NCBI GenBank assembly: GCA_026003495.1
Contig: BPHK01000001.1
Coordinates: 124,001 to 188,000, forward strand
Direction: 5' to 3'
Source: Candidatus Kapaibacterium sp.
GTDB taxonomy: Bacteria > Bacteroidota > Ignavibacteria > Kapaibacteriales > NICIL-2
Length of the DNA: 64,000 nt
Position numbers and translations under genes: made by a program. Below, piece by piece: positions 33,485 through 43,914 of the stretch (position 1 is the stretch's first letter; each line of letters opens with the position of its first letter). The notes below the pieces were generated by a model that was not told the origin of the DNA, ran no database searches, and saw only the letters and a program-made list of their open reading frames with translations.

Positions 33485-34876
33485 TCAGCGCACCACCTGG
33501 AGCAACTTCCGAAGTAGCTGCCGCTTACAGCGTACCTCGATGATGTAGGTGCCGCTCGAGAGCTGTTGGAGATCCAGCCACGCAACCGTTCCATTTGCCA
33601 ACACTGCAATCGGCTGTGCCCGACCATACATGTCGTAGAGCGTCACTGCTTCGATGGGGTACTTGTCTGCTGTATGAACCGTCACCGCATCCTGTGCGGG
33701 GTTGGGTGCAAGAGTAAGAGGAACGCTCTCTGCAGTAGGTGGCACGCTAAGCGGAATAGCATAGCAATAGACAAAGGGTGTAGAAGTAGGCTCGAGATTG
33801 CACCAGCAAATAACACGATTGGCATATAATGAGTCAGGAGTATATGACTCCGATACCATTAGCCAAATTGCGGTTCCTGTCGGCGTACTTATCATCGAAG
33901 ATAAGTTTGGATTTGCACGGCCGCCAAAAAGCATGATACGCTCAATATTATTCCTACGAATGAACCAACGAATGAAGTCAAATGCAGGTTTCTGGCGGAA
34001 ACGTTCCATCGCCTCGGTACTGTTGACCCATCCATTAGCAAACGGTGTAGCTCGGATGTACAAGCCAATGTTTTCTGAGGTATCCCCAATAGGAAGTGTT
34101 GTACCACTGTAGATTCCTTGATCAAGTCCTTGAACCAATACTGCCACGTTACCAGTATCCACAGGAAAAACATATACCCACGCAGTGGCCACACCATTGG
34201 TATCTACCCCATTATCTTGGGGGGCGACAAGGCAGGGCTCCAGCGTCGTCCCTGCCGTTGATTTGGCAAATTCAAGACCGTCTCGTGCTGCGAAGTGATA
34301 GGTTCCTCGTTGGATTATCTCAGTGCCGCAGCCAAAGGAGGTCCCATCGCTCGTACAGTAACAGTTCAGCGCACTGGTGTTCGCGCTATCAACTGCTCGA
34401 TAGATCCACACGGGAGTATAAGACGGGTATGGGAGCTGCGCTCCATCGCGTAAATGACCGGCTAAGAGCACTTGTGTCCCCACTCTGTGCTGCGCATGCC
34501 AGGTTTGGAACGTCGCATTTGAGGAAAAGATCCGCAGTGCGCTGTCACTATCAAGGATGCTGTCCGGAAGCGGTGATGCATTGATGTAGATCGGCAAATC
34601 TGTTGTGTCAATGGGCTGGGTTAGTTCCGATGCACTATAGTCGTTGGGAGCTTGCTGGAGAACCTGGACGGCAATGAGCCGATCGGGAGCGCGGAATGCA
34701 TAGAGCCAGAGCGGGGACGTACCATCTTCCGAGATGATCGTTGTTCCCATTGCCGAGGGCATCGAGTTCCCTCCAAGGCGTTGAGCCGCGGGCAGTCCCT
34801 CGAGTGCTGTATATGGTATTTGCGCAGCAGCGGAGAGTGCGCAGAGAACACAAGCAAGAAAACGCGCGATGTTCAT
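33485..34876 (-). CDS. Secreted protein with T9SS type A sorting domain
   Basis: 463 residues with a signal peptide (ARFLACVLCALSAAAQ). The central ~350 residues match no family I know. The C-terminal ~75 residues are a clear Por secretion-tail domain: LAPNPAQDAVTVHT, VTLYDMYGRAQPI, LSSGTYIIEVRC and a final basic strand. The protein is expected to cross the outer membrane by the type IX system and be anchored or released. ATG at 34876. It shares orientation with the FN3 gene upstream, 87 bases away. Confidence 0.8.
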   Translation of the reverse strand: MNIARFLACVLCALSAAAQIPYTALEGLPAAQRLGGNSMPSAMGTTIISEDGTSPLWLYAFRAPDRLIAVQVLQQAPNDYSASELTQPIDTTDLPIYINASPLPDSILDSDSALRIFSSNATFQTWHAQHRVGTQVLLAGHLRDGAQLPYPSYTPVWIYRAVDSANTSALNCYCTSDGTSFGCGTEIIQRGTYHFAARDGLEFAKSTAGTTLEPCLVAPQDNGVDTNGVATAWVYVFPVDTGNVAVLVQGLDQGIYSGTTLPIGDTSENIGLYIRATPFANGWVNSTEAMERFRQKPAFDFIRWFIRRNNIERIMLFGGRANPNLSSMISTPTGTAIWLMVSESYTPDSLYANRVICWCNLEPTSTPFVYCYAIPLSVPPTAESVPLTLAPNPAQDAVTVHTADKYPIEAVTLYDMYGRAQPIAVLANGTVAWLDLQQLSSGTYIIEVRCKRQLLRKLLQVVR

Positions 34877-34963
34877 GGCTAACCTCCTCTATTGGGTGGA
34901 ACATCAAATATCACCAACGGCGAAATTAGTGCAGTTCCAGGAAAAATTTCTGCAGTGCTTTAC

Positions 34964-36994
34964 TTACCGACGCAGTTGTTGGCGTCTGCTTGCGGCGCTG
35001 GCTCGCGCAACTGATGGCTTACCATAGATGCCATTTGGCGAGCGCAGAACGATGCGGTAGTAGTAGGCTTCGGTGATTTCTGCACTTCCATCGGTATAGC
35101 GTCTTGTTGACGCCGGTAGTAACGGGCTTATCGGAACAAACGTTTCACCGGTTGTGCTTCGTTCAATGATCGCAACAGTTCCCTCGGTAACGTAACCGAT
35201 GTAATGCCACGTAAGAGTCACGCCATCGGCAGTCACAATGAGCGTATCAATCTCCGGTACTGGTGGAGTGCGAGTATCGTAGCACTGTGCGCTAATGCGC
35301 CGCGAAGGTTTCGAGCGGTTGCCTGCACTGTCGAATGCAACGACGCTATAGCTGTAGAGAATGCCTGCGCGAACGGTCGAGTCGGTATATTGCCGTGCAG
35401 CAGCATGCAAGCCGAGCGGCGTCAGCAGAACGTCGGTTGTATTCCCATCTTCACGGCGCAGGATCAGAAAGCCCGCAACGTCATCTTCGGCAAGAGGCTG
35501 CGACCATCGCAGCGTCATGACACCGTCACCGGGAACGACCTCTTCCAATTGCGGTCGCTGGGGCGGGACAATGTCAGGCAGCACGATTCGAACGGGCAAA
35601 CTCCAGCGGCTACGGTTGCCGTGCCGATCGACAACTCGAACGCGGTACCAGTACGTTGTCCGCCCACTGGCAATTGGAAGCGTTTCGATGAACGTCGTGT
35701 CGGTGATGATGTCGAGCGAAACGAGCGTAATTGTCGAATCAGGGTGGAAGAGCGAGCGCCCAACTTCATAGCCCCAAACATCGCGGGAGGGACTTTTCGA
35801 CCAGCGCAGGCGCGCTTGACCAACTTCGCCGACCCCATCGAGCAACAGTGGCAGCGCCGGCGGGATAACATCAGGCACAGGCACGGAATGCGGAAGTGAT
35901 GGCTGGCTTTCTCGGCCGTAACGATCGACAGCGGTGACAGCATAGGAGACATCGCCTTCGAGCTCTCGGGGATGGTCAACCCAGATGGTATCGTGCAGAA
36001 TTTCAAGTGTCAATCGCTGTCGCGTCGTCGTGTCACCGGTGTGCCAGCGATAGACGTGGTACCCGATTGCGCGGCGATCTTCGAACGGAGGATGCCACCG
36101 GATGATGACACTATCGCCTTCGGCTCGGGCCAGAAGGCCATAGGGAGCTTGGAGCGGACGGCTGTCGAACGGCAGAACAGTGACGGTATCGCTTCGCTCG
36201 CCTTCGCGACCGAGAAGGTCCACTGCACTTACAGCGTAGGCGTAGAGCGAGTCGTTCCGCAGATTGCTGTCGGCGAAAAGGTATGCAATCGGCAATGACT
36301 CATCGAGGAAGATCGTCGCGACCGGTTCGGCCGTGATTCGCCGCAGTTCCGTGCTCCTTGGATCACGACGCCAGACGTGGTAGCCCCAGATTCCAGCCTT
36401 TTGCGTTCCGCGAACATCCCACACAAGGTGTGCCCCGCTATCGACAGGCATGGCACGGAGACCGGTCGGCTTGGGTGGAAGGGCTACGGTGCCTGCCTGC
36501 ACACTTTCGACCGTAGCAATACGCCTACCGCCAGATTCAATGGCGTAGTCGTATCGCTCGCCCGCCCGGGCTGTCGAGTCGAGCAGATATGTCCCGAACC
36601 AGCGGGCAACGGGCAGAACAGTACTGCTCTGTGCGAGAATCATGCCGCGCAATTCACGAGCAATGACTCGCCGGACGCTATCGGAGGTTTGGCGATGTTC
36701 GTGTGCATCGAACCATAGGAGCAGCGTATCGCGAAAGCTCCCAGCGCCGATCTGCTGACAGAGTTGCCCGAACTCCTCGCGAGTGCCACGGCGGGTTTCA
36801 GCGATGCGTTCGTAGTTGCCACGTCCTGCGCTTCGTCGCAGAACGATGTACGTTGCTGGAAGGGTGTCATTGGACGGTGGTAACCACACGATAGCGACAC
36901 CACGCTGCACGCCAAATGCCCAGGCAGACGGCGGCGACTGCGCATGGCTGGAAAGCGCAGAGAGGAACACGAGGACGGCGACAAGAGGCATCAT
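34964..36994 (-). CDS. Secreted protein with multiple fibronectin type III domains
   Basis: 676 residues with a signal peptide (PLVAVLVFLSALSSHAQ). Several FN3 modules are visible from ~185 onward, each with a W-x-P-like start (VIIRWHPPFEDRRAIGYHVY, ARLRWSKSPSRDVWGYEV, MTLRWSQPLAEDDVAGF) and a Y-x-V-x-A-V-D strand. It ends in an FN3-like strand and has no T9SS sorting tail that I can see. The start overlaps the stop of the 1754-residue gene (ATGA), so the two are translationally coupled and probably act together at the cell surface. Confidence 0.8.
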   Translation of the reverse strand: MMPLVAVLVFLSALSSHAQSPPSAWAFGVQRGVAIVWLPPSNDTLPATYIVLRRSAGRGNYERIAETRRGTREEFGQLCQQIGAGSFRDTLLLWFDAHEHRQTSDSVRRVIARELRGMILAQSSTVLPVARWFGTYLLDSTARAGERYDYAIESGGRRIATVESVQAGTVALPPKPTGLRAMPVDSGAHLVWDVRGTQKAGIWGYHVWRRDPRSTELRRITAEPVATIFLDESLPIAYLFADSNLRNDSLYAYAVSAVDLLGREGERSDTVTVLPFDSRPLQAPYGLLARAEGDSVIIRWHPPFEDRRAIGYHVYRWHTGDTTTRQRLTLEILHDTIWVDHPRELEGDVSYAVTAVDRYGRESQPSLPHSVPVPDVIPPALPLLLDGVGEVGQARLRWSKSPSRDVWGYEVGRSLFHPDSTITLVSLDIITDTTFIETLPIASGRTTYWYRVRVVDRHGNRSRWSLPVRIVLPDIVPPQRPQLEEVVPGDGVMTLRWSQPLAEDDVAGFLILRREDGNTTDVLLTPLGLHAAARQYTDSTVRAGILYSYSVVAFDSAGNRSKPSRRISAQCYDTRTPPVPEIDTLIVTADGVTLTWHYIGYVTEGTVAIIERSTTGETFVPISPLLPASTRRYTDGSAEITEAYYYRIVLRSPNGIYGKPSVARASAASRRQQLRR

Positions 36995-39900
36995 CGCTCG
37001 TCCTCCCCAAGTGGTGGCAACTCTCCCTGCGAGGTTCCGTTGTTGCTCGTGCTGTCCGTTTCACTGAGTGGGGAACGTGGGAGAATTCGTGCTCGAACTC
37101 CTAACACGCGCGTGCCGGTGGGCAGCAGGAACGTATGTTCGACTGGATAGTTTGCTCCAGGTGCTACGAACGATCGGATATTGAGCAAACGGTGCTCAGA
37201 GATGTACTGCCGAGAGCGATCGGGTAGTTCGACGTATGCGCCGATGTTCAGCTCGAACGGCGTTCCGGTGTAGATACCGCTGGTTCCGCGATTTTCGATG
37301 CCGAGCTGAATCGTGACCGGTGCACTGGGTTCGGTAGTTTCTCCTGCAATTCCAGCATTTGCGGGGAGTGTCGGGCCTCTCCAGCGGATCGCGGTTGCAA
37401 GTTCGGTCGAGACGCTGCTCGGCAGGTAGCTCGTATGGAATTCAGCGACGACTCTCGGCAGTGCGCCCAGGAATGCTGCGGCCTCAGAGGGACGGCTTAC
37501 TGCGGGCCCTTCAACTTGGGCGTTGAGCACACGAATGGTGATCGGAACAGGCTGCGGCAGTACCCGAGCGCTGGAGCCTCCAAGACCCACAATGCTAACG
37601 TGCGGCTGAAGTAGTGCAGTGTCGAGTGTAAAGGTCGTGCCCAGATACAAGCCAAGGAGATATGCATCCTGACTGGTTCGAATGAGGGCATTCGGTGAGC
37701 CGGTCCAGCGCAAGCGACGTTCCCCTGCTTCGATTTCGAGCCAGAGATCGCGTCCGAGTTTGAGAGGGGCTAACTTCGCGGGTGCGTAGGGATATGCGAC
37801 AGTGAGCGTATCGAGTGCTGACTGAAGAATTGCCCCAAGCGGAGCGGTCCATGAAGTGCCCGCTTGCAGCCAGAGCCGATCGAGCTGGGAAGCGGTGCGG
37901 AATTCGATGGTGTCGTGCGCCGGTACAGTTACTCTGTCGTTCGACTCCAGTGTCCCTTCGAGCAAGAGCCGGTAGCGGGTTCCAGGGAGCAAGACATGCC
38001 AGGGATAGCTCGGGGCTGCTGCAGTGACGCAGTAGCGAATGCTGTCGCTACCAGCCAGTGGAGGTGTTACTGGCTCCTGACTCAACGGTACCGTGCGGAC
38101 AGGATTGCCTCCACTGTCGAGCTGCTCAAGAGTGGCGCTAATGGAGCTGCATTTCCATTGGCGGGTGCTTGCATCACCTCCGGCGAATGCCCAGAGTCGA
38201 GCACCGGTGCGAAGACGAATGCATGCCGTAACTGGAACACCTGTATCGCCACGGGCTGGGATGCTCGATAACACCAGTGGCGGTGGGGGGATCTGATTCT
38301 TGTTATCGTTACCTGCAGCGCTCCCCCACGAATCGAGATCGGTGCAGGAGAGATTCTGTGCCTCATCGCCGAGCGCCCCACCACGCTTAGCTCCCTCCTT
38401 ATCACCGCTTTTCGCCCATCCGTAGTAGCCGAAGTCGAAGTTCGCAGGGGTACTCGAGAGGAGGGGGAGCCGAACTTCACGTGAGCCAACGCGAAGTGGA
38501 ACCGTTCCGATGCTTGCATATGCCTCAAAGAGGCCTCGAAGTTTCAGTTGGATGCTGGAGCTTTTGCAGTGATCTCCACGGCACGCACTCCAGTGCCGGT
38601 CGAGCCGGACAAAATCCCCGCTTGCGTAAGACCACCCTCGAACGTGGTCATAGGCTTGAGTGTAGTGTCCCCAAGGATAGCCGGAGTAATCGAAATTTGC
38701 TGTAAGGTCAAGAGTTCCACCGGCTCGTGCAGTGAGGCGATAGTTGCTTCCATCGTACGAGAAGCGGTAGAGGTAGCGTCCGCAGAACTCGCTACCAAAG
38801 CTGAGTCCAACGTGGTGCGGCAGTTGCACTCCTCCGACGCTCACGTGCATGCCAACGACACCCGCGCCACGGGGAGAACCGAAGAGCTCACCTTGGGAGG
38901 GGCAGAGCCGAGCGTAAAGATTGCCGATGCTTAGGAATCCTTTTACTGCAACCTTCACACCGAGGAGATCGGACCCGTAAGTTTCATCCATGTCGGCAAC
39001 GATCCACTCGCCTGAGTATGGACCGAGTGTCAGGCAGGAAGACGAACCGAATGTGGCGCTTGCGGACGTACGGAAGACGCGGGTGTTGATAAAGTTGACG
39101 TCAACGCTCCCGCCAAGCGAGATCGTGCGTGGACTGTTGTTGTGCAGGAATTGGGCCCAGAACGACCCCGTGGCAAGCCGAATTTGCGGCAAGATTGCAA
39201 TCGAACCATCAAGCGCAACTTGCGTCGAAGTGCCGAATGCCAGCGACGTTGTTGCCGTAAGGCGGTAGAGCTGAAGTGCGGGATCAGCAAAAACAAGCCC
39301 ACCTTGGAGCAGTAAACCTACGTTGTCATCGGGACGGATGGGGGGAGGGGGTGCCAGCCCACTGGCGTCGGTAAAGAGCGCGCTCCCATAGCTATCGAGC
39401 CGGACATGCCAGCCGGCTCCGAAGAGACCTCCGACCAAATGGAATGCGCCAGGAACTATCGGAGTACCGCCAGGGACAGCCGCACCTCCGCGGAGGAACC
39501 AATAGCGGAACGGCGATGCCCCTGCTGTGCTCCCAAGGGCAAAATCTACCTGCGCTTGCAAATTCCCGAGACAGTCGAACTGCCCTGTAAGCTGTCCGAG
39601 CATCCCTCGTACGGGGATGGAACCGATCGAGTCGCTCCCCCATTGGAGAACACCGGCGAGCCGAAATGCTCCAGCAATGCTTGCACTAACGTATGCTCCC
39701 TCACTTGTGATGGTTTCATCATCCCAGATGCGGAGGCGGCGAACCCGAAAACCGTTGCTCCCCCCGGTCGGAAGAGCAGATCCAGCATCTAAGTCAAATC
39801 CACCACTGAACCCAACCCACCAGTGAGCGCCGCTACCAGTGCGCGGACTGTAGCCTAACCCAATTTCTTGCGCTTGGATGGTTAGGTTAGCGACGCTAAG

Positions 39901-42255
39901 CTGAGCCCACCGCGAGACATCGAGCCAGCCCTCGGCAGATTCGAGTTCGATTTCGCCGGTGTTCCAAATTCGGAGTCCATAGAAATCGGCAGTTCCGGTC
40001 GGGTTGTCAGCAGGTGCTTCAAGCTGCAGATGGCTAAACTCGATGTAGCCGCGTCGCCCACCTTGCGGTGGATCGAGAACCTCGATGGTCCCATCGCGGA
40101 GGGTAAGTTCGGCGAGCGAACCAAAGCGGAGCGAAAGACCGCCGCGGAGGTCGAGCGTGGCATTCCACCGCCAGCGATTCCCATCATCGTAGGCACTGAG
40201 CCGGACGCCGATGCTATCGAGCGCCCCCCAGCCGGAGGGTCGTCGCAGAGAAGGTGGCATGAGCACCGTCCCCCGCGCGGAGACACCCTGCAAAACCCCC
40301 TGGCACATCCGAACCGTGGCCGAATCGATCCGAATCCCAAATCCGCCGACCTTGATCGTGTCGGTCGAGCTTAGCCGAGCGACGAATGTCACGGCATGGC
40401 GTCGTCCGCTCCCCTGGTCAAAGATTGCTGCAAGGTGGCTGTGGAGTGTATCGTCGCCAATCGCGATGTGAGCCCGGAGGGAAGGGATGTAGATTCCTCG
40501 CCACCGTGGATCACTCCAAGCCGGATTCTGACAAACCTCTGCTGGAGGGAATGCGGCTGGGTTCGCCTCGCTCGATAGGTCCACGGCGAGTGTATCAGCA
40601 TCTAAGGAAAGCGGAGCGCCAAGCGGTCGTACATCCCGAAGTCGTGAATTTAGGAGTGATAACAGATCGCTTTTGCCACGGTCGAGGCGAAATCGGATCC
40701 AGCCGCGCACCGGCTGTCCACCAGCGATCAAGCAGGGCAACTCAATTGTTCCGCTTGCGAAGAGTGTTGGACTCAGTGCAGGCGGCCGACGGCTGGTATC
40801 TACTGCGACACTGGCATCAAGCGTATCCAGCCGCAGTTCGATGCACGGACCGATGAGCAATCCATCGCCGGTGCAGCGCCAAGGGATTGGGAGTGCTAAT
40901 TGCTGGCGGATGATTCCCGTTACTGTCAGCGGAGCGCGGAATCGTATGCTATCGGCAGTGCCGCACGCCCAGCCCCAATCGCTCCACCGCGTATGCCATG
41001 CACCGTCGAGCTGAACACGTGTTGGGCTGACCTCGAGCTGCTGCATGTATAACGCAAGGAGTCCGAACTGTCGAGAAGCATAGATCGGCACAGTGAAAGC
41101 GCCGCTGATAAGCTGCGCATCCCCGGATGCAGTGGGCCTGCGGACAGTAATGCCGGCAAATGTCACACGGACGGAATCATCGAGGAGTGGAATGTAGAGC
41201 GCACCGCTGCCGCTGATTGTGCAGGTTGCCGTGCTACAGGCAATTGCAGTGCTGAGCACGATTCGGAAGCCACCAGGGAGCTCGATGCGACCGAGGAGTG
41301 ATCCCGTATCACCCGGGGGCAGTGACGGTGTGCCCAATGTTCCACTCGCTGTGTCGCCGCTGGTGCCGGGGGTAGAGCGTTGCGAAGAATCCTGCGGCAG
41401 AAGGCTGGAATGAGTATCGGCAAATCGGAAGCGGAAGATTTCGCTGCGTCCGTTGTTCCGCGTCGCTGGGCGTCCATCGGGCCCGAGCGCCTCGACTTGC
41501 CAGACAAAACCCACCGCTTGAGGGAAAGCAGCGAAGGGAATATCGGTCGGAACGTACTGGTAGAGCGGAGCAACCAAGCCGCTGACGTTGAGCACAGGTG
41601 CATTGTAGCGTAACGCATCCAGCGGTGCCTGCCCCGGTAGCAACGGTGCAACGCGGAGGGTGTAGGTAATTGGCACAAGCGACCCCGTCACCGGTGCCCA
41701 AACGAACATCGGCGTTGCCCCTGGTGCAAGGGTGCTGTCGTTACGTGGGTGCAGGAGCATCGGCGGATCAGGGAGTATCACCGTCGTGCGTGGGCAGAAT
41801 GCCCCGGTAGTGCCTATCTCGCGGCCTGTGGCATCGAGGAGCCGAGCGCAGAACTCGTAGTCCCCTTCGGGAAGCTGACCTACTGCTTGGGCTTGCTGGC
41901 GGAGCGTTTCATCCTCGATCTTGATCGCACTTTCGTGGATGATCTGCGGGCCGTTGAGCACAAGCGTTCCATTCGGCGGGAGAGAGAAGCGGGGTTGCTG
42001 CGGGTGGAAATCTTTGCTGCGTGCAACGATCGCCTTGCCAGGCAAGCGTCGAATTTCGAACGAGATTACAGCGCCATCATAGGCAGCCGCTGTGGTGTTT
42101 CGGAGGATGATTTGGACAATGCTCGGGTCGGCTGCCCACACTGGGAGTGCTCCCGGGGCAGGATTGCGAATGATCACCTGCATTTGCACTGGCTGAGCAC
42201 CACTCGGGAGCGCATGCAGGAGCAATGCCAGTAGAACGAAGCACATTCGTTTCAT
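36991..42255 (-). CDS. Very large secreted protein with TANFOR-like N-terminus
   Basis: 1754 residues with a signal peptide (CFVLLALLLHALPSGAQ). Residues ~20-285 follow the TANFOR pattern of FCB-group surface proteins: an early strand pair, LPEGDYEFCARLLD, PPMLLHPRNDSTL, MFVWAPV and a closing VWQVEALGPDGRPA. The middle ~1000 residues are beta-rich with repeated W/G-containing strands. Near residues 1345-1475 is a bacterial Ig-like segment (SSIPARGDTGVPVTACIRL). A CARDB-like segment close to the end includes VTIQLGIENRGTSGIYTG. No sorting tail is seen. It is the first gene of a two-gene unit with the FN3 protein. Surface or periplasmic structural role is inference. Confidence 0.75.
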   Translation of the reverse strand: MKRMCFVLLALLLHALPSGAQPVQMQVIIRNPAPGALPVWAADPSIVQIILRNTTAAAYDGAVISFEIRRLPGKAIVARSKDFHPQQPRFSLPPNGTLVLNGPQIIHESAIKIEDETLRQQAQAVGQLPEGDYEFCARLLDATGREIGTTGAFCPRTTVILPDPPMLLHPRNDSTLAPGATPMFVWAPVTGSLVPITYTLRVAPLLPGQAPLDALRYNAPVLNVSGLVAPLYQYVPTDIPFAAFPQAVGFVWQVEALGPDGRPATRNNGRSEIFRFRFADTHSSLLPQDSSQRSTPGTSGDTASGTLGTPSLPPGDTGSLLGRIELPGGFRIVLSTAIACSTATCTISGSGALYIPLLDDSVRVTFAGITVRRPTASGDAQLISGAFTVPIYASRQFGLLALYMQQLEVSPTRVQLDGAWHTRWSDWGWACGTADSIRFRAPLTVTGIIRQQLALPIPWRCTGDGLLIGPCIELRLDTLDASVAVDTSRRPPALSPTLFASGTIELPCLIAGGQPVRGWIRFRLDRGKSDLLSLLNSRLRDVRPLGAPLSLDADTLAVDLSSEANPAAFPPAEVCQNPAWSDPRWRGIYIPSLRAHIAIGDDTLHSHLAAIFDQGSGRRHAVTFVARLSSTDTIKVGGFGIRIDSATVRMCQGVLQGVSARGTVLMPPSLRRPSGWGALDSIGVRLSAYDDGNRWRWNATLDLRGGLSLRFGSLAELTLRDGTIEVLDPPQGGRRGYIEFSHLQLEAPADNPTGTADFYGLRIWNTGEIELESAEGWLDVSRWAQLSVANLTIQAQEIGLGYSPRTGSGAHWWVGFSGGFDLDAGSALPTGGSNGFRVRRLRIWDDETITSEGAYVSASIAGAFRLAGVLQWGSDSIGSIPVRGMLGQLTGQFDCLGNLQAQVDFALGSTAGASPFRYWFLRGGAAVPGGTPIVPGAFHLVGGLFGAGWHVRLDSYGSALFTDASGLAPPPPIRPDDNVGLLLQGGLVFADPALQLYRLTATTSLAFGTSTQVALDGSIAILPQIRLATGSFWAQFLHNNSPRTISLGGSVDVNFINTRVFRTSASATFGSSSCLTLGPYSGEWIVADMDETYGSDLLGVKVAVKGFLSIGNLYARLCPSQGELFGSPRGAGVVGMHVSVGGVQLPHHVGLSFGSEFCGRYLYRFSYDGSNYRLTARAGGTLDLTANFDYSGYPWGHYTQAYDHVRGWSYASGDFVRLDRHWSACRGDHCKSSSIQLKLRGLFEAYASIGTVPLRVGSREVRLPLLSSTPANFDFGYYGWAKSGDKEGAKRGGALGDEAQNLSCTDLDSWGSAAGNDNKNQIPPPPLVLSSIPARGDTGVPVTACIRLRTGARLWAFAGGDASTRQWKCSSISATLEQLDSGGNPVRTVPLSQEPVTPPLAGSDSIRYCVTAAAPSYPWHVLLPGTRYRLLLEGTLESNDRVTVPAHDTIEFRTASQLDRLWLQAGTSWTAPLGAILQSALDTLTVAYPYAPAKLAPLKLGRDLWLEIEAGERRLRWTGSPNALIRTSQDAYLLGLYLGTTFTLDTALLQPHVSIVGLGGSSARVLPQPVPITIRVLNAQVEGPAVSRPSEAAAFLGALPRVVAEFHTSYLPSSVSTELATAIRWRGPTLPANAGIAGETTEPSAPVTIQLGIENRGTSGIYTGTPFELNIGAYVELPDRSRQYISEHRLLNIRSFVAPGANYPVEHTFLLPTGTRVLGVRARILPRSPLSETDSTSNNGTSQGELPPLGEDER

Positions 42256-42336
42256 CGGAATTCGACCCAGGAGTAAACAACAGCCATATGCGGCGCCAAA
42301 TACTGGGGCATGTCCTCGATGAGTTCCCGCGCGAAA

Positions 42337-43632
42337 TTATCGTCTCCAAAGGTACTTCCATCCGTCTGGGATGATCCGCACCAGGTCGCTCAAGCGTAAG
42401 CGGACGACGTTCCGGCGCTGGAACGCCAACCAATCCCCAGCGCCAAGCACTGCATAGTACGCAACGATGCCGATGGGAAACAGTTCCCATTGCTGGAGGA
42501 TTCCGCTAGCCAAAAACCATGCGAGTGCAGTAAAAGCAGCAAGAGCGGTTATCTGTGCGTGAACCGCGATTGCACCAGTAGCAACTAAAACGACACCGGT
42601 CAATCCAAGCGGCATTACAAGGCTTGCCAGACTGAGTGTCTGGAGTATGCCTATTGCTCCGCTGTAGCGGCTCCCAAGCACAAGTCCGAGGGCGTCGCCG
42701 ACACTCCAAATTGCTCCAGTCACAGCGGTGTACACTACGGCCACTGCAGATATCGCTTTGCTTGTAACCGCGTGGAGTGCCGGGCGGTCGCCACTTCCAT
42801 GGTAGGACACCGCTGCCGGGTACACCACGCTGGTGGCTGCATCGAGGCCAAGTTCGAAGAAGCGAAAGATCGTTTTCGCTGCTTGGTAGACCCCGACAGC
42901 TGTGGTGCCGAAGAACGTTTGTGCCAGAGCCACATCGAGCTGCCGAACACTGGTGTGAATGACGCTTGCGGTCATCTGGCGCGCGCCAAAATGCAGCAAC
43001 GGCTTGATTTGGTCGTTCCGAAACCGCAGTGGCCTGAGGATGCCGCGCGTCAGTAGAACAGCCACCGCAGAGCTGACTGCCATCCCACCAATGGCAATTG
43101 CAGCAAGCGACTCGAAGGAACCCAACCAGCCGGCAGTAATCCCGTGCACCGTTGCAAGCGTCATCGTGCCGAGCCACGCAGCGTTAATCCAAAAAATTTG
43201 TCGCGGTTGAATGTCGCGCATGAGAAGCCGAAGGCAGAAGGTGCGAGGGATCGTGACTGCGCAGAAGATGATTTCCAGCCGGGCAACATCAGCAAAGCGT
43301 GGTTCGCCGAAGAGTTGACGCAATGCAGGCTGCGCTACAGCGATCGCCGCGACGATGACTGCAATGACGATGGTGTAGAGGACCGCCACTGTACCATCAA
43401 CCACTGGGCGCATGGTCCGCTCGGCACCGAATTGAATCACACCTTGGAGCAGTAGCCCATCGGCCACGACGAATATCCACGTTTGGATGCTCACTAGCAG
43501 TGCGTAGAGTCCGTATTCAGCCGGCGGTAGCGCCCGTATCTGCAGAATTGCAACTGCGCCGTAGAGCACAAAGAGCAGCTTGTCGGCAGCAACCCACGAA
43601 AGTTTTGGGAGATGGTCCTGGATGCGCGGCAT
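42337..43632 (-). CDS. Oligosaccharide flippase family (Wzx-like) membrane protein
   Basis: 431 residues from the ATG at 43632; the upstream part of the open frame is arginine-rich and not membrane-like. It has about 12 hydrophobic segments and the MATE/Wzx-type pattern of an early LPPAEYGLYALLVSIQTWIF and a mid-protein RQLDVALAQTFFG, seen in polysaccharide exporters. It probably flips lipid-linked saccharides across the inner membrane. No glycosyltransferase cluster surrounds it. It is divergent from the glutamine amidotransferase gene across a 282-bp region in which I see no clear promoter. Confidence 0.8.
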   Translation of the reverse strand: MPRIQDHLPKLSWVAADKLLFVLYGAVAILQIRALPPAEYGLYALLVSIQTWIFVVADGLLLQGVIQFGAERTMRPVVDGTVAVLYTIVIAVIVAAIAVAQPALRQLFGEPRFADVARLEIIFCAVTIPRTFCLRLLMRDIQPRQIFWINAAWLGTMTLATVHGITAGWLGSFESLAAIAIGGMAVSSAVAVLLTRGILRPLRFRNDQIKPLLHFGARQMTASVIHTSVRQLDVALAQTFFGTTAVGVYQAAKTIFRFFELGLDAATSVVYPAAVSYHGSGDRPALHAVTSKAISAVAVVYTAVTGAIWSVGDALGLVLGSRYSGAIGILQTLSLASLVMPLGLTGVVLVATGAIAVHAQITALAAFTALAWFLASGILQQWELFPIGIVAYYAVLGAGDWLAFQRRNVVRLRLSDLVRIIPDGWKYLWRR

Positions 43633-43914
43633 CGCGTGCAACGTCGGGAAACGATGCGCGAAGTTAGGAACAGTAGACGCGTTGAAGGCACGCCGACAGT
43701 GCGATTGCTGCATCGTTGGCGCAAGCGCACGAGAGAGCCGAAGATGAAGCGCTGCAGCGCGGACGTTTTCAAGGACGCCACTGCACTTCCAGGAATCTGC
43801 ACGGAGGCACCTTCGTATTTTCGGCATACTTTTCGCGCACCGAGCTTGCAGTGTGCTGCGTATGGGCAGCCTGCGTGACGGTGCCAGGCAAACGAACCGC
43901 GGAAGACGTTTTGG

